Of a stretch of DNA of 64,000 nucleotides, positions 38,401-53,613 are shown in pieces. The stretch comes from Glaciozyma antarctica PI12 (lineage: Eukaryota > Basidiomycota > Microbotryomycetes > Kriegeriales > Camptobasidiaceae): positions 530,675-594,674 of the forward strand of contig KZ627155.1 of assembly GCA_002917775.1 (NCBI GenBank), written 5' to 3'. Position 1 is the stretch's first letter, and every line of letters starts with the position of its first letter. The notes below the pieces were generated by a model, which was not told the origin of the DNA, searched no databases, and worked only from the letters and a program-made list of their open reading frames with translations. The position numbers were made by a program, and so were the translations under genes.

Positions 38401-41400
38401 GCTCTTGCGCGGGGCCTTGGTCGCTATCGGGATGCAGCCCCAAGTCGCCAGAGAGCTTCCCGGTGAACTCGCGAAGGAAAGTCAACGTCTCCTCGCGCGC
38501 GCCCGTCGCCCAAAGGTATTTGAGGTGCGCGTAGATGACCTGCGGCGGCGCCGACATCGTCTAATCAAGGAGGGATGTCAGCGCGCTGCGTCGAGGTTCG
38601 AGTGCGAGTACGCACGGGAGTCGCCATGTGCGCATCGCCGAGAAGCGAGTTGAGAGTCTTGTCGGCGAGGCCAAGACGTCCAGACTTGCGGCAAAGGTTC
38701 GCGAACTTGACCCACATCTCCGTGTTCTCACGGGGCGTGACGACGAGAGCTCGAACCTTGAGGATCCGCTGCCAGACGTCGACGTCGCGCTTGCAGCCCT
38801 TGAGGCTGCGTATCGGTGGATCAGCCAAGGCTACGCGAGAGGGGAACGAGAGCGTACCGCTTCATCCAGGTCTTCTGAATCACGTTTCGCCGATCGACGT
38901 TGCCAGCTGCGGTCGTGTACGAGTACGAGATGACCTCCTCGAGTTCGGAGAGCATTTGGATACGGACGACGGCACTGCGATGAAGCTCGTTAGCCAAGGC
39001 CTGTCAAAGGCGGGAACGGAGGACGCACTCGTAAGCTCGGTTGTAGCTCTCGCCAACGAGCGTCGTGAGCTCGGTATCGAGGAGGTCGCGCGCCTTGTTG
39101 ATGTGACTCTGCGCCTTGTGGAACTGTCCGCGATGAATCGAGAGGATCGAACGGAACCACGCGCGGTCGGCCGAGTCGTGCTTGAGGACGGTGATGTAGA
39201 GCTCCATCGATTCCCACTGAGCGAGTCCCCACGACGCGGCGGCGGCGAGAGGGGCGATCTTGCGCTTCATGTCGTGACTTGCGCGAGTCCAATTTTGTTG
39301 AGCGAGCTGCGCGAGACTCTCCCACTCGCCGAGAGCGTGGAGACAGCGCATCCGCCCGAGCGTGACCTCCGCCGAATCGGGTTGCTCCTGCTGCTTGCGT
39401 TCGAAAGCGGCGAGAGCGTCCTCCCAGCGTTCGAGCTCGATGTACCACTCCTCCTTGAGCTCGAGGTTGTGGACTTGATGAGCGTGGATGAGAATGCCGA
39501 CCGAGACGTCGGGTTGCTGGAGCGAGTTGTTGATCCGGATGAGCTCCTCGATGGTGTGGAGGGAGGGGTCGGCGAGAACTTCGAGCTCCTTGTAGTGGAG
39601 CGCCTTTGCGTACGCTCGACACTTGAGGGCGTAGCCACCGAGCGTCGCGATCGGGATCGGGAGGACCTTGTCGTCGTGCTCCATGAACTCTGCGAGGTTG
39701 AGGAGCGTCTGGATGATCTCGGCGGGAAGAGTGGGCGATGCGAGGGCGGTCGAAATGGCGCGAACGAGCTCCTCCTGCGAACCAAAGTGGGTAAGCAAGG
39801 AACGACAACCCTGCGAGAACCCAACGAACCTGGTACTGATCGTAAAGCTCCGTCCAGCACGAGACGAACGCGGCGTTGAAAAGGTCGCGGGCGAGAGGGA
39901 GGTAGACTTCGGCCAAGTTGGCGCACGCCCGAAGCGAAAGCGACGGCGAAGACTTGAGGAGTTGAACGCTGAGTCGCTTCATCCACTCTCGCCAGTCGTC
40001 GGCCTTGGCGCGGTCGACGGGCTCCCAGGCGCTCTTGAGGTTGACCTGGTTGACAGGAAGCTTGCTGACTCCAGCGTCGGCTGCGACGGTCGCTTCGTTA
40101 CTCGGCATGATGATCCTAGATACGCGTCGTCAGAGCGTGCTTTCAGTGCGGAAAGAAAGGACGTACGGCTCGCCAAAGGTCAAGTCCTGCGGGAGGGCTT
40201 CTCCCTTAAGGAGCTTCGAGACGAGCATCTCGTACTGCGAATGGACGATTCGGTTCCGTACAAGACTCTGCAGGGCGCACGCACGTCAGTCTCCGCCGTC
40301 CCCGAAGATATATTGGCAGACGAACCTTGTTGATCATCGGCACGAAGAGAACGAAATCCGGCCCCATCTGCACCAGTAGTGCGCACATCGCGTCCATCGC
40401 CGGCGTACGCAACTCGGCGGGCGCGTTCGGCGACGACAGCACGCGAGCGAGAGGATGAATGATCCTTGAGGCGTGGTCGGCAAAGTTGATCTTGCGACAG
40501 AGCTGAGAGATGGTCTGCATCGCCTGCTTGCGAAGGAGGAGGGGCGTGTCGGTCTGCTCGAACGTGCGGACGATGGCGGGGATGATGAGGTGGAGGTACT
40601 CCTCGAGGCTTGATCCGAAGATGCCGAACGCGTGGAGGACCTTGACGAGGCTGTTCTGCCGCCGAGGTTCGGTGAGATCGTGGTCGAAGGCTTGGAGCAT
40701 GAGGGGGAGGAGGTTGGGGAGGTACGCCTTGAACTCGGCGTCGAGGGCGACGGCGATGGACTGGATCACGTCGATAATGATCACTTGAAGTCCGGGGTTC
40801 GTCGTCGAGGTCCAGAAATCGCGGATGGTGACCATGATCGGACCGAGGTGGTTGCGGACGTGCTGCTTGACCATCGAGATGAGCTGGCCGAGGTTTTGGA
40901 AGTAGTACTCCTGCAGCCCGACGGGGCAAGTGCGCATCACGCTCAGGAACGCGGGGAGGACCTTCAAAGAGAGAACGATGAGCTTCTTCCGCAACCAGAC
41001 GAGAAAGATGCGCGTACCTGAGGAAGGAACGCGACGACCTTGAGACGCAGCGACCGGAAGATGTACATGATTGCGTCGACGACTGCCGTGTGGTGGTCGC
41101 TGAGAGAAGGGTCGGTGAAGACGACGAGGAGAGCGTTGAAGGCGACGGTGGGGTAGTACTCGTCGTGCGAGGGGCCGATGTTGGAGGGATGAGTGGGATC
41201 CGTAGGGTTGAACGCCTCGACGAGAGCATCGTTTGAGATCCCTTCGACGACCTGCGAAATCGGGAATCAGCCACAACTGGAAGTGAGTTCGGCGAGCGAG
41301 GTCTCACCGTATGCCGGTAAGGATCCAAGGCGCCCAAGATTCCCATCACGCGAATGACCTCGCGCCGCGTATACTGCCCCGGCTCCGTCTTGAGCAGCCC

Positions 41401-44400
41401 AATAAGGACTCCCAGCAACGCCGGATGATCGAGGTACGGATCAATCACGTACCCCGCATGCGAAGCGAGCTGTCCCAGCGTCCTGAGCGCCGCATCGCGC
41501 TTCGACGTCGACGCCTGATCGTGGAGCGTATCGAGGATGAGCGACATGAGCGGGTCGAGTCGCGGCAGGACGTCTTCTCCTCCGACACGGGCGAGCTCGC
41601 CGAGGGTGGTGAGGATCGAGGCGGCGACGGAGGGGGAGGCGTCGCGGGATTTGGGGAGGAGGACGTTGAGCATGGGGCCGACGTAGGGCTTGGTGAGGCG
41701 CTGCGAAGCGCTGACGAGGAGGCCAAGAAGTGTCGCTGATTCCTCCTTGTTCCGACTGGTTGAACGAGCATCAGCGAGTGCGTTTCGAGATAGAATGTAG
41801 GTGAACGCACCTCGCAGTGGAATACTCGAGCTCGGTGAGTAGCTGAATGAGCGTCTTGCGAAGCGAGGGCATGACATAGGCTGGGTTGAGGCCCGAGAGT
41901 CGTCCAATGATCTTGATAGCGATCTCACGAATGGCGTACACCTCGTCGTTGAGCGCGATGAAGAGCGAACGAACGCACTCCGCCTGCGCGAGATGTCGAT
42001 CGAACTTGGGGTCGAGGCCAGAGATGGCTGCTTGGCGAATTCCAGGATCTGCACGACCAAGTCGGGAGTCAGTACAGTCCCTCGGCGCGAAGCGTGCGGA
42101 ACGCACCAGGATCGGCGATAGCGAGAGTCAGAAGCTTCTCGAGCACCTCGTTGACAAGCTTGATCGCGTGGTTGCTCGTCTGCGCGACGACTGGGTCGGC
42201 CGCAAGGACCTGGCAGCACGACAGAGCCGCTGCTCTTCGGATATCGGGATTGTCGTCCTCGACGTACCGCACCACATAATCCCGCACGAACTCGCTCAGG
42301 CTGTGCTCTGCTGGTTCGGCTATTCACGTAATCGTCAGTGCAGTTCGAGCGGTCGTAGAAAGGTACTCACCGCCCGAGGACGACGTTCGTAGCTGGAAGA
42401 TTCCCTTCCAGTTGAACGACCCAAAGATCTCCAGCGCCAGCTCGATCGTCGCATCATCATAAACCTCCGCCGGCTGAACGACTCCATCCCTCGTCAAAGT
42501 AAGCTTGTGTGGTGCGCCGGCCTGCGTGAAGGGGTCGCCGCTGAGGACGACGGAGATGAGGTTGAGGAGGCGTTCTGCAGCCACTGCGTTAGCCGTAGCT
42601 CGGGAGAGGAACGGAAGAAGAATGGACCTTGAATCTCGGGCAGAAGGGGAGGAAGGTCCTTGCCGAGTTGTTGGAGAGCGGTGTGGAGGGCGGGACTGAG
42701 ACCGAAGGCGAACATGAGGTCGAGGAGCTCGTGCATGTGCTTGGTGAGAGCTTGTCCGACGGACTGAGCGAGCATGCCGATGCACTGGAAGATTGAATCC
42801 TCGGAGGGCGCGCCTTTGCGTCTGCGAAAGGGGAGGACGTCAGCTTAGCTCTGCGGAGACCGAATCAAACGCACCCTCGAGCTTGCAGGCCTTCCTTGAT
42901 GCAGATCAGAATCGCGTCGAGGTAGGGAGCCATGTTGGACTTGACGTGCATGGCGACGTGTCCGATGGCGTGGAAAGCTGAGTGCAGAATCGTCAGCGAG
43001 TGAGTCGGATCGCTTCAAGCTGGCGAGCTCACAGGTGGTGCGATCGCGATCCTTCTTCAGCTGGCCGAGTAGGAAGAGCATGGTCTTGTGGAGGTAGTGC
43101 GTCGTGAATTCGACGTGGTTGTAGGATGCGAGAGTGGGAATGAGCTCGATGACGGCGCGCCGAACAAGAGGGTCGCGGTGGTCCTTGTATTGAAGGATCT
43201 GGTCGCAGACTTCGACGAAACGCTCTCGCATGAACTGTTTTCTGGGGGGTTAGCTCTCCGGTACTCTGCTAGAACGAGACGGACGCACCATCTTCCCCTC
43301 GAGGAATAGCTCCTTGTACCCGAGCAACGATCCATGAATCGCTTCGGGGGTGTTGAGCTTGAATCCCCTCTGAGCCTGCTCGAGAACCATGTCGTACGCC
43401 TCCGTCTTGGACTGTCCGTCTCGCTGGGTGGCGATAAGGAGGCAACCAGCGAGAGCATCGGCGGCTGCTTCACGAATGGCGACCTGTTCAGAGCTCATCA
43501 GCTCCGTTCAGCTCGAGGCGACGGCGGGACGTACCTTGGGATCACGAAGCGCAGTCCAAAGGTTGTCCAGCAGCTCGGAAACGTGATCGTAGACGAGTGC
43601 AGGAGCCGCGCGTGTGAGCTCTCGCAGGACCAGGACTGCCGCGTATCGTCGTGCTTCGATCCTCTCGCCTGCGGAATCCGCCATCAGCCACCGCCCTCTG
43701 ATCCCGTCGCTTCATAGCTCACCTTGTAGCCACTCGATGCAGCTCTTGACCTGCACGTCCACATGCCCACTCATCAACGATCCGCCTTGAGCCGCCAAGC
43801 GCGCTGCGAAGCCAGTCCATCAGCTCCTGCTGCTCCCTCTGCAGCCCCAGAGCTCCACCCACCAAACACCTTCGCCGCAAGCGTCATCACGAGTGGATCT
43901 GAGCACGGAAACGCCCGTTGTACGGATGCAGCCAGCCTTAGCGCTCGCGACATGTCGTTCCCCAGCACGTCCACGATCTTGTCTGCAGCCCCACCAGCGC
44001 GTCAGCTCTCCTTCCCATGCGTGCGTTTTCGCGCAGGCTCACCAATTGCCGTTACTCCCGCTAGCTTGTCCTGCAGGTCGCTCGAGTTGACGAGCGCGAA
44101 GCAGCGGGCGTGGATCTCGCTGTAGACCTTGTTGAACGCCTCCGCCGACAACGAGCGCGAGCTGGCTAGGATCTGCGAGTCCCAGCTATGATCAGCTTCT
44201 TCCTAAGCTCTGCCGCATCCCAAACGCACGTAGTTGTAGAGCTCGTTCGCAGCGCGGAAGCGAACGTCGTCGTTCCTGTGTGCGGGGGTGATCAGCGTGA
44301 GGAGCTCCAAACCGAGCTGGACGAGCAGCGGACCTGCTACGCATGTCGGAGAGGATGGAGTCCAAGGGCCTGTCCTGCGGCTTGACGCCGGTCGCCACCA

Positions 44401-44401
44401 T
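35467..44401 (-). CDS. TOR1: Target of rapamycin (TOR) phosphatidylinositol-kinase-related kinase
   Basis: Central nutrient-sensing Ser/Thr kinase of TORC1/TORC2. Start taken at [20 protein letters not shown] (44401); an in-frame extension to 44542 is possible. The N-terminal half is HEAT repeats. The FAT domain spans roughly 38000-40000 ([48 protein letters not shown]). The FRB domain contains '[20 protein letters not shown]' and '[16 protein letters not shown]'; the rapamycin-contact Ser is present. The kinase has '[20 protein letters not shown]', catalytic '[17 protein letters not shown]' and '[13 protein letters not shown]'. The FATC ends 'QCFIGWCPF' plus Trp; an intron at 35472-35530 splits that Trp codon, leaving a 5-nt last exon, GG TGA. 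Dozens of short introns. About 2,400 residues. Converges with the WLM gene across 107 bp. Confidence 0.96.
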
Positions 44402-44748
44402 GCTTGCTGAGAGGAGCGTAGGGATGCCGGGTGAGTGGAGATGGCGGGTGGTGGTGGAGGAGAGGGCGTTTGCTGGGTTTTGGGCTGGAGCTCGCCTGTT
44501 GAAGTTGTTGAGCTCTCTCGAGTGCTGGCTGCCTACGCCCAAAGCCTCCAGAGGTCTGGCTCAGTTGGTGCGGAGCAGCTGAGCTGGGCCAGCTCGGCTC
44601 AGCCCAAGGGAAGCTGCTACTCGCCTAGTCTGCTACTCGATTTGTCCCCCTTCTCTTCTCTTTTCTCAAGGACGACGACGACGACGACGGCCTTTACAGC
44701 ACTAAAACTAACAACTAAACAAAGCAGGAATCCACCGGCCACGTAGGG
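44402..44748. other. TOR upstream region and 3' flank of the coiled-coil gene
   Basis: 347 bp. Contains a TOR in-frame extension back to 44542 that may be 5' UTR, a pyrimidine tract at about 44640-44668, and a (GAC)6 microsatellite at 44671-44688. Confidence 0.45.
44671..44688 (+). repeat. (GAC)6 microsatellite
   Basis: Six perfect GAC units in intergenic sequence upstream of TOR. Confidence 0.9.
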
Positions 44749-47700
44749 TCAAATCAAGCATCTCCACCCTTCAAGCACCTCAAGCATCTCGCTGCCCGAC
44801 TTGATCAAGGCGAGGCCCGACTTGCGGCGCTGTTTCCTCTCCGCGAGAATCGATTCGAGCTTCTTATACGCACTATAATCCAAGTCAGCATCGTCGCGTG
44901 CTCGGAGCCCCAAGACCGACTCACCTCGTCCTCTCCTCGAGCGCATTCGAAACCTCGGCAAGCTTCGCGACTCCCTCCTCAGCGCGCAACCTCAGCTCCT
45001 CGCGCTCCGACTCCCCAACCTCCCTTTCCGTCAAAAGCTCGACGACGAAATCCTTGTGCTGCTGGAGGAACGAGACGAGCTCGAGTCCATCCTCGAGGTC
45101 CAGCGCCGTATCGTCGTGCGGCCCGCGTTCCACCTGCGTCGCCAGTTCCCCGATGGCGTCGACGATCTTTTGGTTCCCGTCGACGAGGTTTTCAAGCTCT
45201 CCTCGGGTCTCTCGAAGGTCGATGGCGAGCGACTGGGCAGCGGTTGAGAAGAGCGAGAGCTGCGCATGGACGGTCTTGAGGCTGTTGATGAAGGGAGCGT
45301 CGGGCGTTCGTCCGATGTGCTGGACGAACTGCGAGGGTGAAAGGTATTTAGCACGATTTACGAAAGCGAACGAAAAGGGAACGCTCACCTCGGCTGGGAA
45401 GGCCGCGAGGATCGAATCGACGACGCCTTCAGCCTCCTCGAGAATGGCGGCCTGCTCGTTCGCCTTGCTTCCGAGTCGTCCAATCGTGTCCGAAACGGCA
45501 TCGAGATCCAAAGTTGGCGACGAGGGCGCGAGGTGGCCGTGCGTGGCCGCGAGGTTGCGAAGACGGTCGGCGATGTGAGACTTCTCGGTAGCGAGGGTCG
45601 AAAGCTGCTCTTGCGCCGCCGCTTCCTGAGCGACCAAGGCTTCGCAGGTCCTAGAGTCACACCCTTCAATGAGATTCAAACAGCCGCCGAAAGAAAGGAC
45701 TTGCCTTGTAACCGCGTCCAACTGCTCGCGCAAAACGACCACCTCCCCCTCGGCTCCCTCCGCCCTCCTCCGCTCCTCCTCCACATCCTCCCCACTCGAC
45801 ACCAAATCACTCTTCAGCTCCTCAATCTTCTCCTCCATCTCCCTCCTCTCATCCGCCTTCTCCGCCCTCGCCACCTCCAGCCCCTCCCTCAGCACCTCCA
45901 TCCTCCCCCTCTCCTCCTCCAGTTCCCTCCTCGTCGACTCGAGCTCCGCGTTCGCCACCACCAGCTCCCTCGTAATCTCATCAATCTTCTTATCCGCCAC
46001 CTCCTTCTCCGAAACGTTCACCGCGAGCATCGCCTCCAACTCGGCCTTCGCATCCTCGAGCGTCGCTCCGACCGTCGAGAGGTCCTCGTCGGCTTTGTAG
46101 AGTCGCGCGGCGAGCTGATTCGTCTCCTCCTGCGCTTTTTTAAGGTCCGACGAGAGCTTGTCGCGCGATTCGACAAGGAGAGCGAGTCGGGAGGCGTCCT
46201 CGTTGCGAAGTTCGGTGAGCGAGTTGATCTCCTCCCTCAGCGTCGTCTCCAGCTCGCTCAGCTGCTCAACACGCCTGACCGCCGCTTCCGACTTCGCTCG
46301 AGCGTCATCGAGCTGCTGTCCGAGAGAGGTCCTGAGGTCCGAGAGTCCCGCTTCGAGTTCGACGATCCGAGCGGCGGCGGTCCGATTCTCGAGCTGCGCG
46401 GCTGCGAAAGCGGAGGAGAGGTCGTCTCGGGCGCGAGTAAGGAGGTCGAGCTCGATAGCGTCGTTCGAGGTATCTTGAGTGCGAGCGTCGGTGAGCATCG
46501 AGATGTCGAGGCGGAGGGCTGCCTCGGTAGCGACGAGCTCTTCGACGCGAGCTTCCGCATCCACGGCCTTCTGTTGAGCGTCTTCGAGCTGCGCCTCGAA
46601 CGTCTTCTGCGCCGACAAGTACGCGCTTTCGACTTCGGCGAGACGAGCGTCGACCTGTCCGTGCTCCTTCTGCGCCTTGGCGAGTTCGGAGGCAAGTTCG
46701 TCGCGAGCTTCCCTGACGAGGGCGAGGGTGGAGGAATGAAGAGAGGCGTCCTCGGCGCGAGCGTCGACGAGCGTCTTGATCTCCGCTCGAAGCGCGGTAT
46801 CCAACCCCGCGAGCTCAAGGTCGAAGCGATCCTGCAATTCGACCGCTTCCGTGCGAAGGCCCTTGATTTGCTTCTCGAGCTCCGAGATGCGAGGATCCGG
46901 TCCCGTTTCGACTCCGACGTCGACGAGGGGCTTGGTGACGAGTGTCGTCCTGGCAGTCGAGAGGTCCGCTTCGGCTTCGTCGAGTCGCGCGGTGATCCGG
47001 TCGCGTTCGTCCTGGGTTGCCGTGAGAGTGACGGAGAGGGTAGCGAGTTCGATATTGAATCGTCCCTGCGCCTCTCCGGCTGCAATACTCGACTCTTCGA
47101 CTTGAGCCTCGAGTTCGGTGATGCGAGGATCTGGGCCAGTGTCGCTGCTGGCGTCGACGCTGGGAGGCTTGACGAGAGTCGTTCTCGCGAGAAGGAGCTC
47201 GGCCTCGACCTCGACGACTTGAGCGGCGAATTTCTTACGCTCGTCGTGAGCTTGCTCGAGTGCAGACGAGAGCGAGTCGCGCGACTGGACGAGGAGGTCG
47301 GGCTCCGTAGCGTGGCGAGCGGACTCCTCGCTGCGGGTGGCGTTGAGAGAGGCGATCGCTTCCTGGAGACTCTTGGAGAGCCTGCAGAGACGATTCAGCG
47401 GTGCCTTCAGGTACCAAAGAGAAACGATTTACTCTTCAGCAAGGTGAAGCTCGTCACGAAGTCGGCTCAGCTCGTTCTCGGTGGACTGAAGGTTGAGCTC
47501 GTGCGAAGAGGCGACGGCGGTCCTTTCGGCAAGCTTGTTCTGCGTCTCGACGAGCTCCTTCTCGAGTTCGTTCTCTCTCGAAGCCGACGTGCTGCTCAGA
47601 TCCTGGTACTGCCTGTTCGTGAAGCGATTTAGTCAGGAACACCGGAGCTCCGAAAATCGAAAGCCACTCACCTCGCGAGGGCAGAGATCTCCCAAGTCAA

Positions 47701-49403
47701 GCTCGCCTTCGACGAAGCATACGCCCTCAAAGATTCATCCTTCTGTTGAAGCTCGGCACGTAGGCCTTCGACCTTCTCCCGCAGCCTCGCAGCCTCCACC
47801 TCCGTCCCCAAACCCTCGACGTCCTCGTCCCGCTCCTCGATCTCGTCGAAAACGCTCGTCGCCGCCGCAGTCGAGGCGACAGCTTTTATGGGAGAGGACG
47901 AGAGGGCGGGAGTAGGGAGTTTCGAGAGGGGCGGCGTCCTTTGCTCAGCCTGTTCGTGCTCGACGCGGCCGAAATCTTCCTCGCCGAACTGCGACGAAGC
48001 GGGCGAAGGAGGGTGGATAGAGGCGAAGGAGTGGGTACGCTGATTGGAGGGTCGTGGCTGGCTGGCAGGAGGCGGCTCGAGAGAGGGTTTGGAGCCGGAG
48101 GCGACGCCGACGGTAGCTTTGGCGAAATCTGAAGCCGACTCGTCGACTTCAAGATCAGTCTCGTCGTCCGACCTGTCTCCCGCAGGGAAGTAACCTGAGT
48201 CGTCCGCTTCGCCGCCGAAAAAGTCCATGTCGCCCATTCCTCCCAAATCCATCTCTTCCTCCGGACCAGGCGAGCGAAGCATCTTCTCGACTTCGGCTTC
48301 GGAACCGGCGACCTCCTCATCCTTATCCTCGAACTTTTCCTTCTCCACCTCGACAATCTCGTACTTTGAAAGCCGATCCTTGTACTCCTCCCACAGCTTC
48401 CTCAGCTCGACGAATCCCTGCGAGACGGTCTCCAGCTTCTCCGTCGTGCTCTTGAGCTCCGCGTCTCGATCATCGGCCTGCGAGACGGCTTGCTGAACGA
48501 GAGAAACGAGGTCCGCCTTCGTAAGGCGAGCGAGAGTGGAGGGAGCGGTGGAAGGGGGAGGGAATGTCGGAGGCGTCGCAGTGCCCGTCTTCGCCTTGCC
48601 CCTCCGTCGATCCGGCGTGGTTACCTGCTTTTTCGAAGGCGTACGGGCCTCAAAAGCTCCCTTCTTCCTCGCCGACCTGGATTCCTCGTCGCTCTCCTCC
48701 TCCTCCTCCGATTCGACGACGGTACTCGGCGCGCGCTTCTGCTTCTTCCCTCGCTTCTTCCACACCTCGTTCCTCACCTCCTGGCTCGCGAGTACCACTT
48801 CCTCGTCCGAGGCTTCGAGCGACGAAACGCGAGACGGGCGACGCTTCTTCGACCTCGGCTTGGGCGTGAGCGACTTGCGGCCTGACGTCCGAGTGGCACG
48901 CCGGGCGATGGTACGGTGAGAGGAGAGATAGGTGGCTGCAGCTCGTTCGTCGTCGCTAGTTGGGCTCCCCTGCGTCTTGCGTTAGCTTCCCTCCTCCCCG
49001 CCTCAGGCGACTTTGTAGACAGACTCACGGCGCGCGGCTTTCGCTCCTCGCGGATTGCCTCCTTCACCTCCAGCGGAAGCTCCGTCACAGACCCATCCCG
49101 AACGAGAATCCCTTCGTCTTCGAGAGCGTGTCGAGCGTTGAGGATGAGACGGTTGGTGGGCTTGAAGCCGCCTTCCGACCGAGAGCGAGCGATGACTGCG
49201 AAGTCGGCCGCGAGGTCAGCGCCTGGTCTTCCCCTTTGACACGGCGAAGACTTGCTGTGGTTCCTGAGCATGTTGACATTGATGCGGTTCTTCCGGAGCC
49301 GCTTGGAGAGAGTGAAGACGGCGGCCAGCACACGCTGGACGTAGGTGAGACTGCGGCGGCGTTTGGGCTTGGACGCCTTTCGAGTAGGCGAGGTCCTCGC
49401 CAT
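44749..49403 (-). CDS. Large coiled-coil protein with amplified internal repeats
   Basis: No family recognised. Starts MARTSPTRKASKPKRRRSLT, a very basic region followed by a predicted globular stretch (YVQRVLAAVFTLSKRLRKNR; FKPTNRLILNARHALEDEG). Then come basic/acidic disordered blocks (AT-hook-like 'RRGKAKTG'), a Glu/Asp-rich segment ('MGDMDFFGGEADDSGYFPAG'), and over half of the protein as heptad-patterned coiled coil. The coiled coil holds repeats of about 80-90 residues: 'TTLV-KP-VD' followed by 'TGPDPRI-ELE-Q' occurs near 47180-47100 and again near 46950-46870, and 'LR-EI--L--AR-ED' recurs near 46800, 46510 and 46210. The tail is 'LESILAERKQRRKSGLALIK'. About 1,400 residues. The basic N-terminus suggests nuclear or chromosome contact, and the coils a scaffold; both are inference. 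Confidence 0.7.
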
Positions 49404-49657
49404 CGTGGCGTGCGGTGCGCGGAGGCGGCTTGAGGTGGTTCCCTGCGGTAGAGTCGAAGGCGAAGCTGTGCAAGGGCCCCTTGGTGCCCCTTGACGCGTT
49501 GCGCCGCCTCGATTCAACTCGATTTGACCTTTCCTCTCTCGCGTCCTTTCTGCTAAAAACCGAATGATTGCGCAAGACAGATGACAGAAGGTAGACCGAA
49601 GGGGAAAGCTAGCGTCCGTGGGAGAGGCGAAAGGGGGACGAAAACAGAACGGCGCAT

Positions 49658-52416
<2,759 letters not shown>

Positions 52417-53613
52417 GGTGGAGGAGGGAGGTGGTAGGTCAGTTGTGAGTTCGTGCGCGAGACTGCTTGAGGAAGCCAAGGTCAGCTATCGTTCTAGCGA
52501 TATGGGAAGTTGAGTGATAGCGCTGTTCCTGGCAGCACTGGACGCGGCAGCAGGGCGTGTCTCGACGTATGCCTGCCCGTGACGTCGCCCTGACAAACGC
52601 GACGACGCAGCAGCGCAAACTCGTTCAAGATGGCGTCGCCTACACGACTGAGGTCAGGATGAGGACTCCCTGGGAGCTCGTAGGCTCCGCTGCAGGCCTC
52701 TTCCCGCCTGTTCAGGCGCAGGAGCACCCCTCGACGTATCGCTCGACGTCCGCGACGTGTTCCACCGCCTAACGCGCTCCACCCCTCGCGTACCAGTAGC
52801 CTCGTACTCCATCAAGTCCCCCTGCCCCACCGTACGCCTCTGCTGCGCCGATACAGCTCTCGCCACGCCCCTCCTTGAGGAGCCAGCACCGCCCTGGCCT
52901 CCTAAGAGCCCTGCTCCCAATCCCTTCCCCGCCAATCCCAGGTGCCGTTCTTCCTCCTCCACTCCCGAAGACGAAGCTCTGTAAAGACCTCCAGCCTGCA
53001 GTGTCCTCACGAGGACTCAATGAGCCTCGGAGACAACTGTTGACTGACGGCCCCATCGATCCCCACGCGCGATCCTGCTTTCCCAGCTGTACCTCAGGCG
53101 AGAGAAGCCTTGAAAGAAGACGTACCTGAGCTTGAACGCGTGGACGAGTTGAGAGGAGAGGCGGGCAGGAAGGAAAGCGGGCAGGAGGAGCGGCGTGGGA
53201 AGGGTCTCAGACAGGTCCGTGTCGAGTTTGTTTCGCGCGAGGTGCAGATGGAGTAGTGTTCGGTGCTTTGGCGCGCGGTATCAAGTGTAATAGGATTGGG
53301 ATGGATTGGTAGGGACAGAGAAGAAGAAACGGAAAACAAAAGGAGAGACACCGCGCTTGCGCCCGGAGCTCCAGCCGCACCAGCACCGCTCGCCTAGTCG
53401 TTATCAGCAGCACCGCTACTCAAGCTGGGCTGCCGTGCCTGCCTTTCCGATCGCCGATGAACATTAAGTGAGAATCCTGAGGACCGCAAGCCTCACCACC
53501 GAGTGCGAGCGCCAGAATCGGCGCTACATTCCATCGCAACACCGCTCCTCTCCTCTCCCCATTCGTCGCTCAAGCTCACGACACATAGTTTACACCACCC
53601 CATCAAAGCTCCC
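52417..53613. other. 1.2-kb intergenic region upstream of GFA1, with a weak small-ORF candidate
   Basis: Largest transposon-free gap. On the plus strand an open stretch from about 52690 to 52983 reads 'DVSLDVRDVFHRLTRSTPRV' and 'PPWPPKSPAPNPFPANPR', then a stop at 52981-52983; it has coding-like composition but no start or family I can support. The rest is featureless and probably includes the GFA1 promoter. Confidence 0.35.

Noticed and set aside
44921-47632. 699-codon plus-strand ORF opposite the coiled-coil gene
   Set aside because: It is the mirror of a heptad-biased coding strand; Arg/Leu-rich without domains, and no introns where the minus strand has clear ones.
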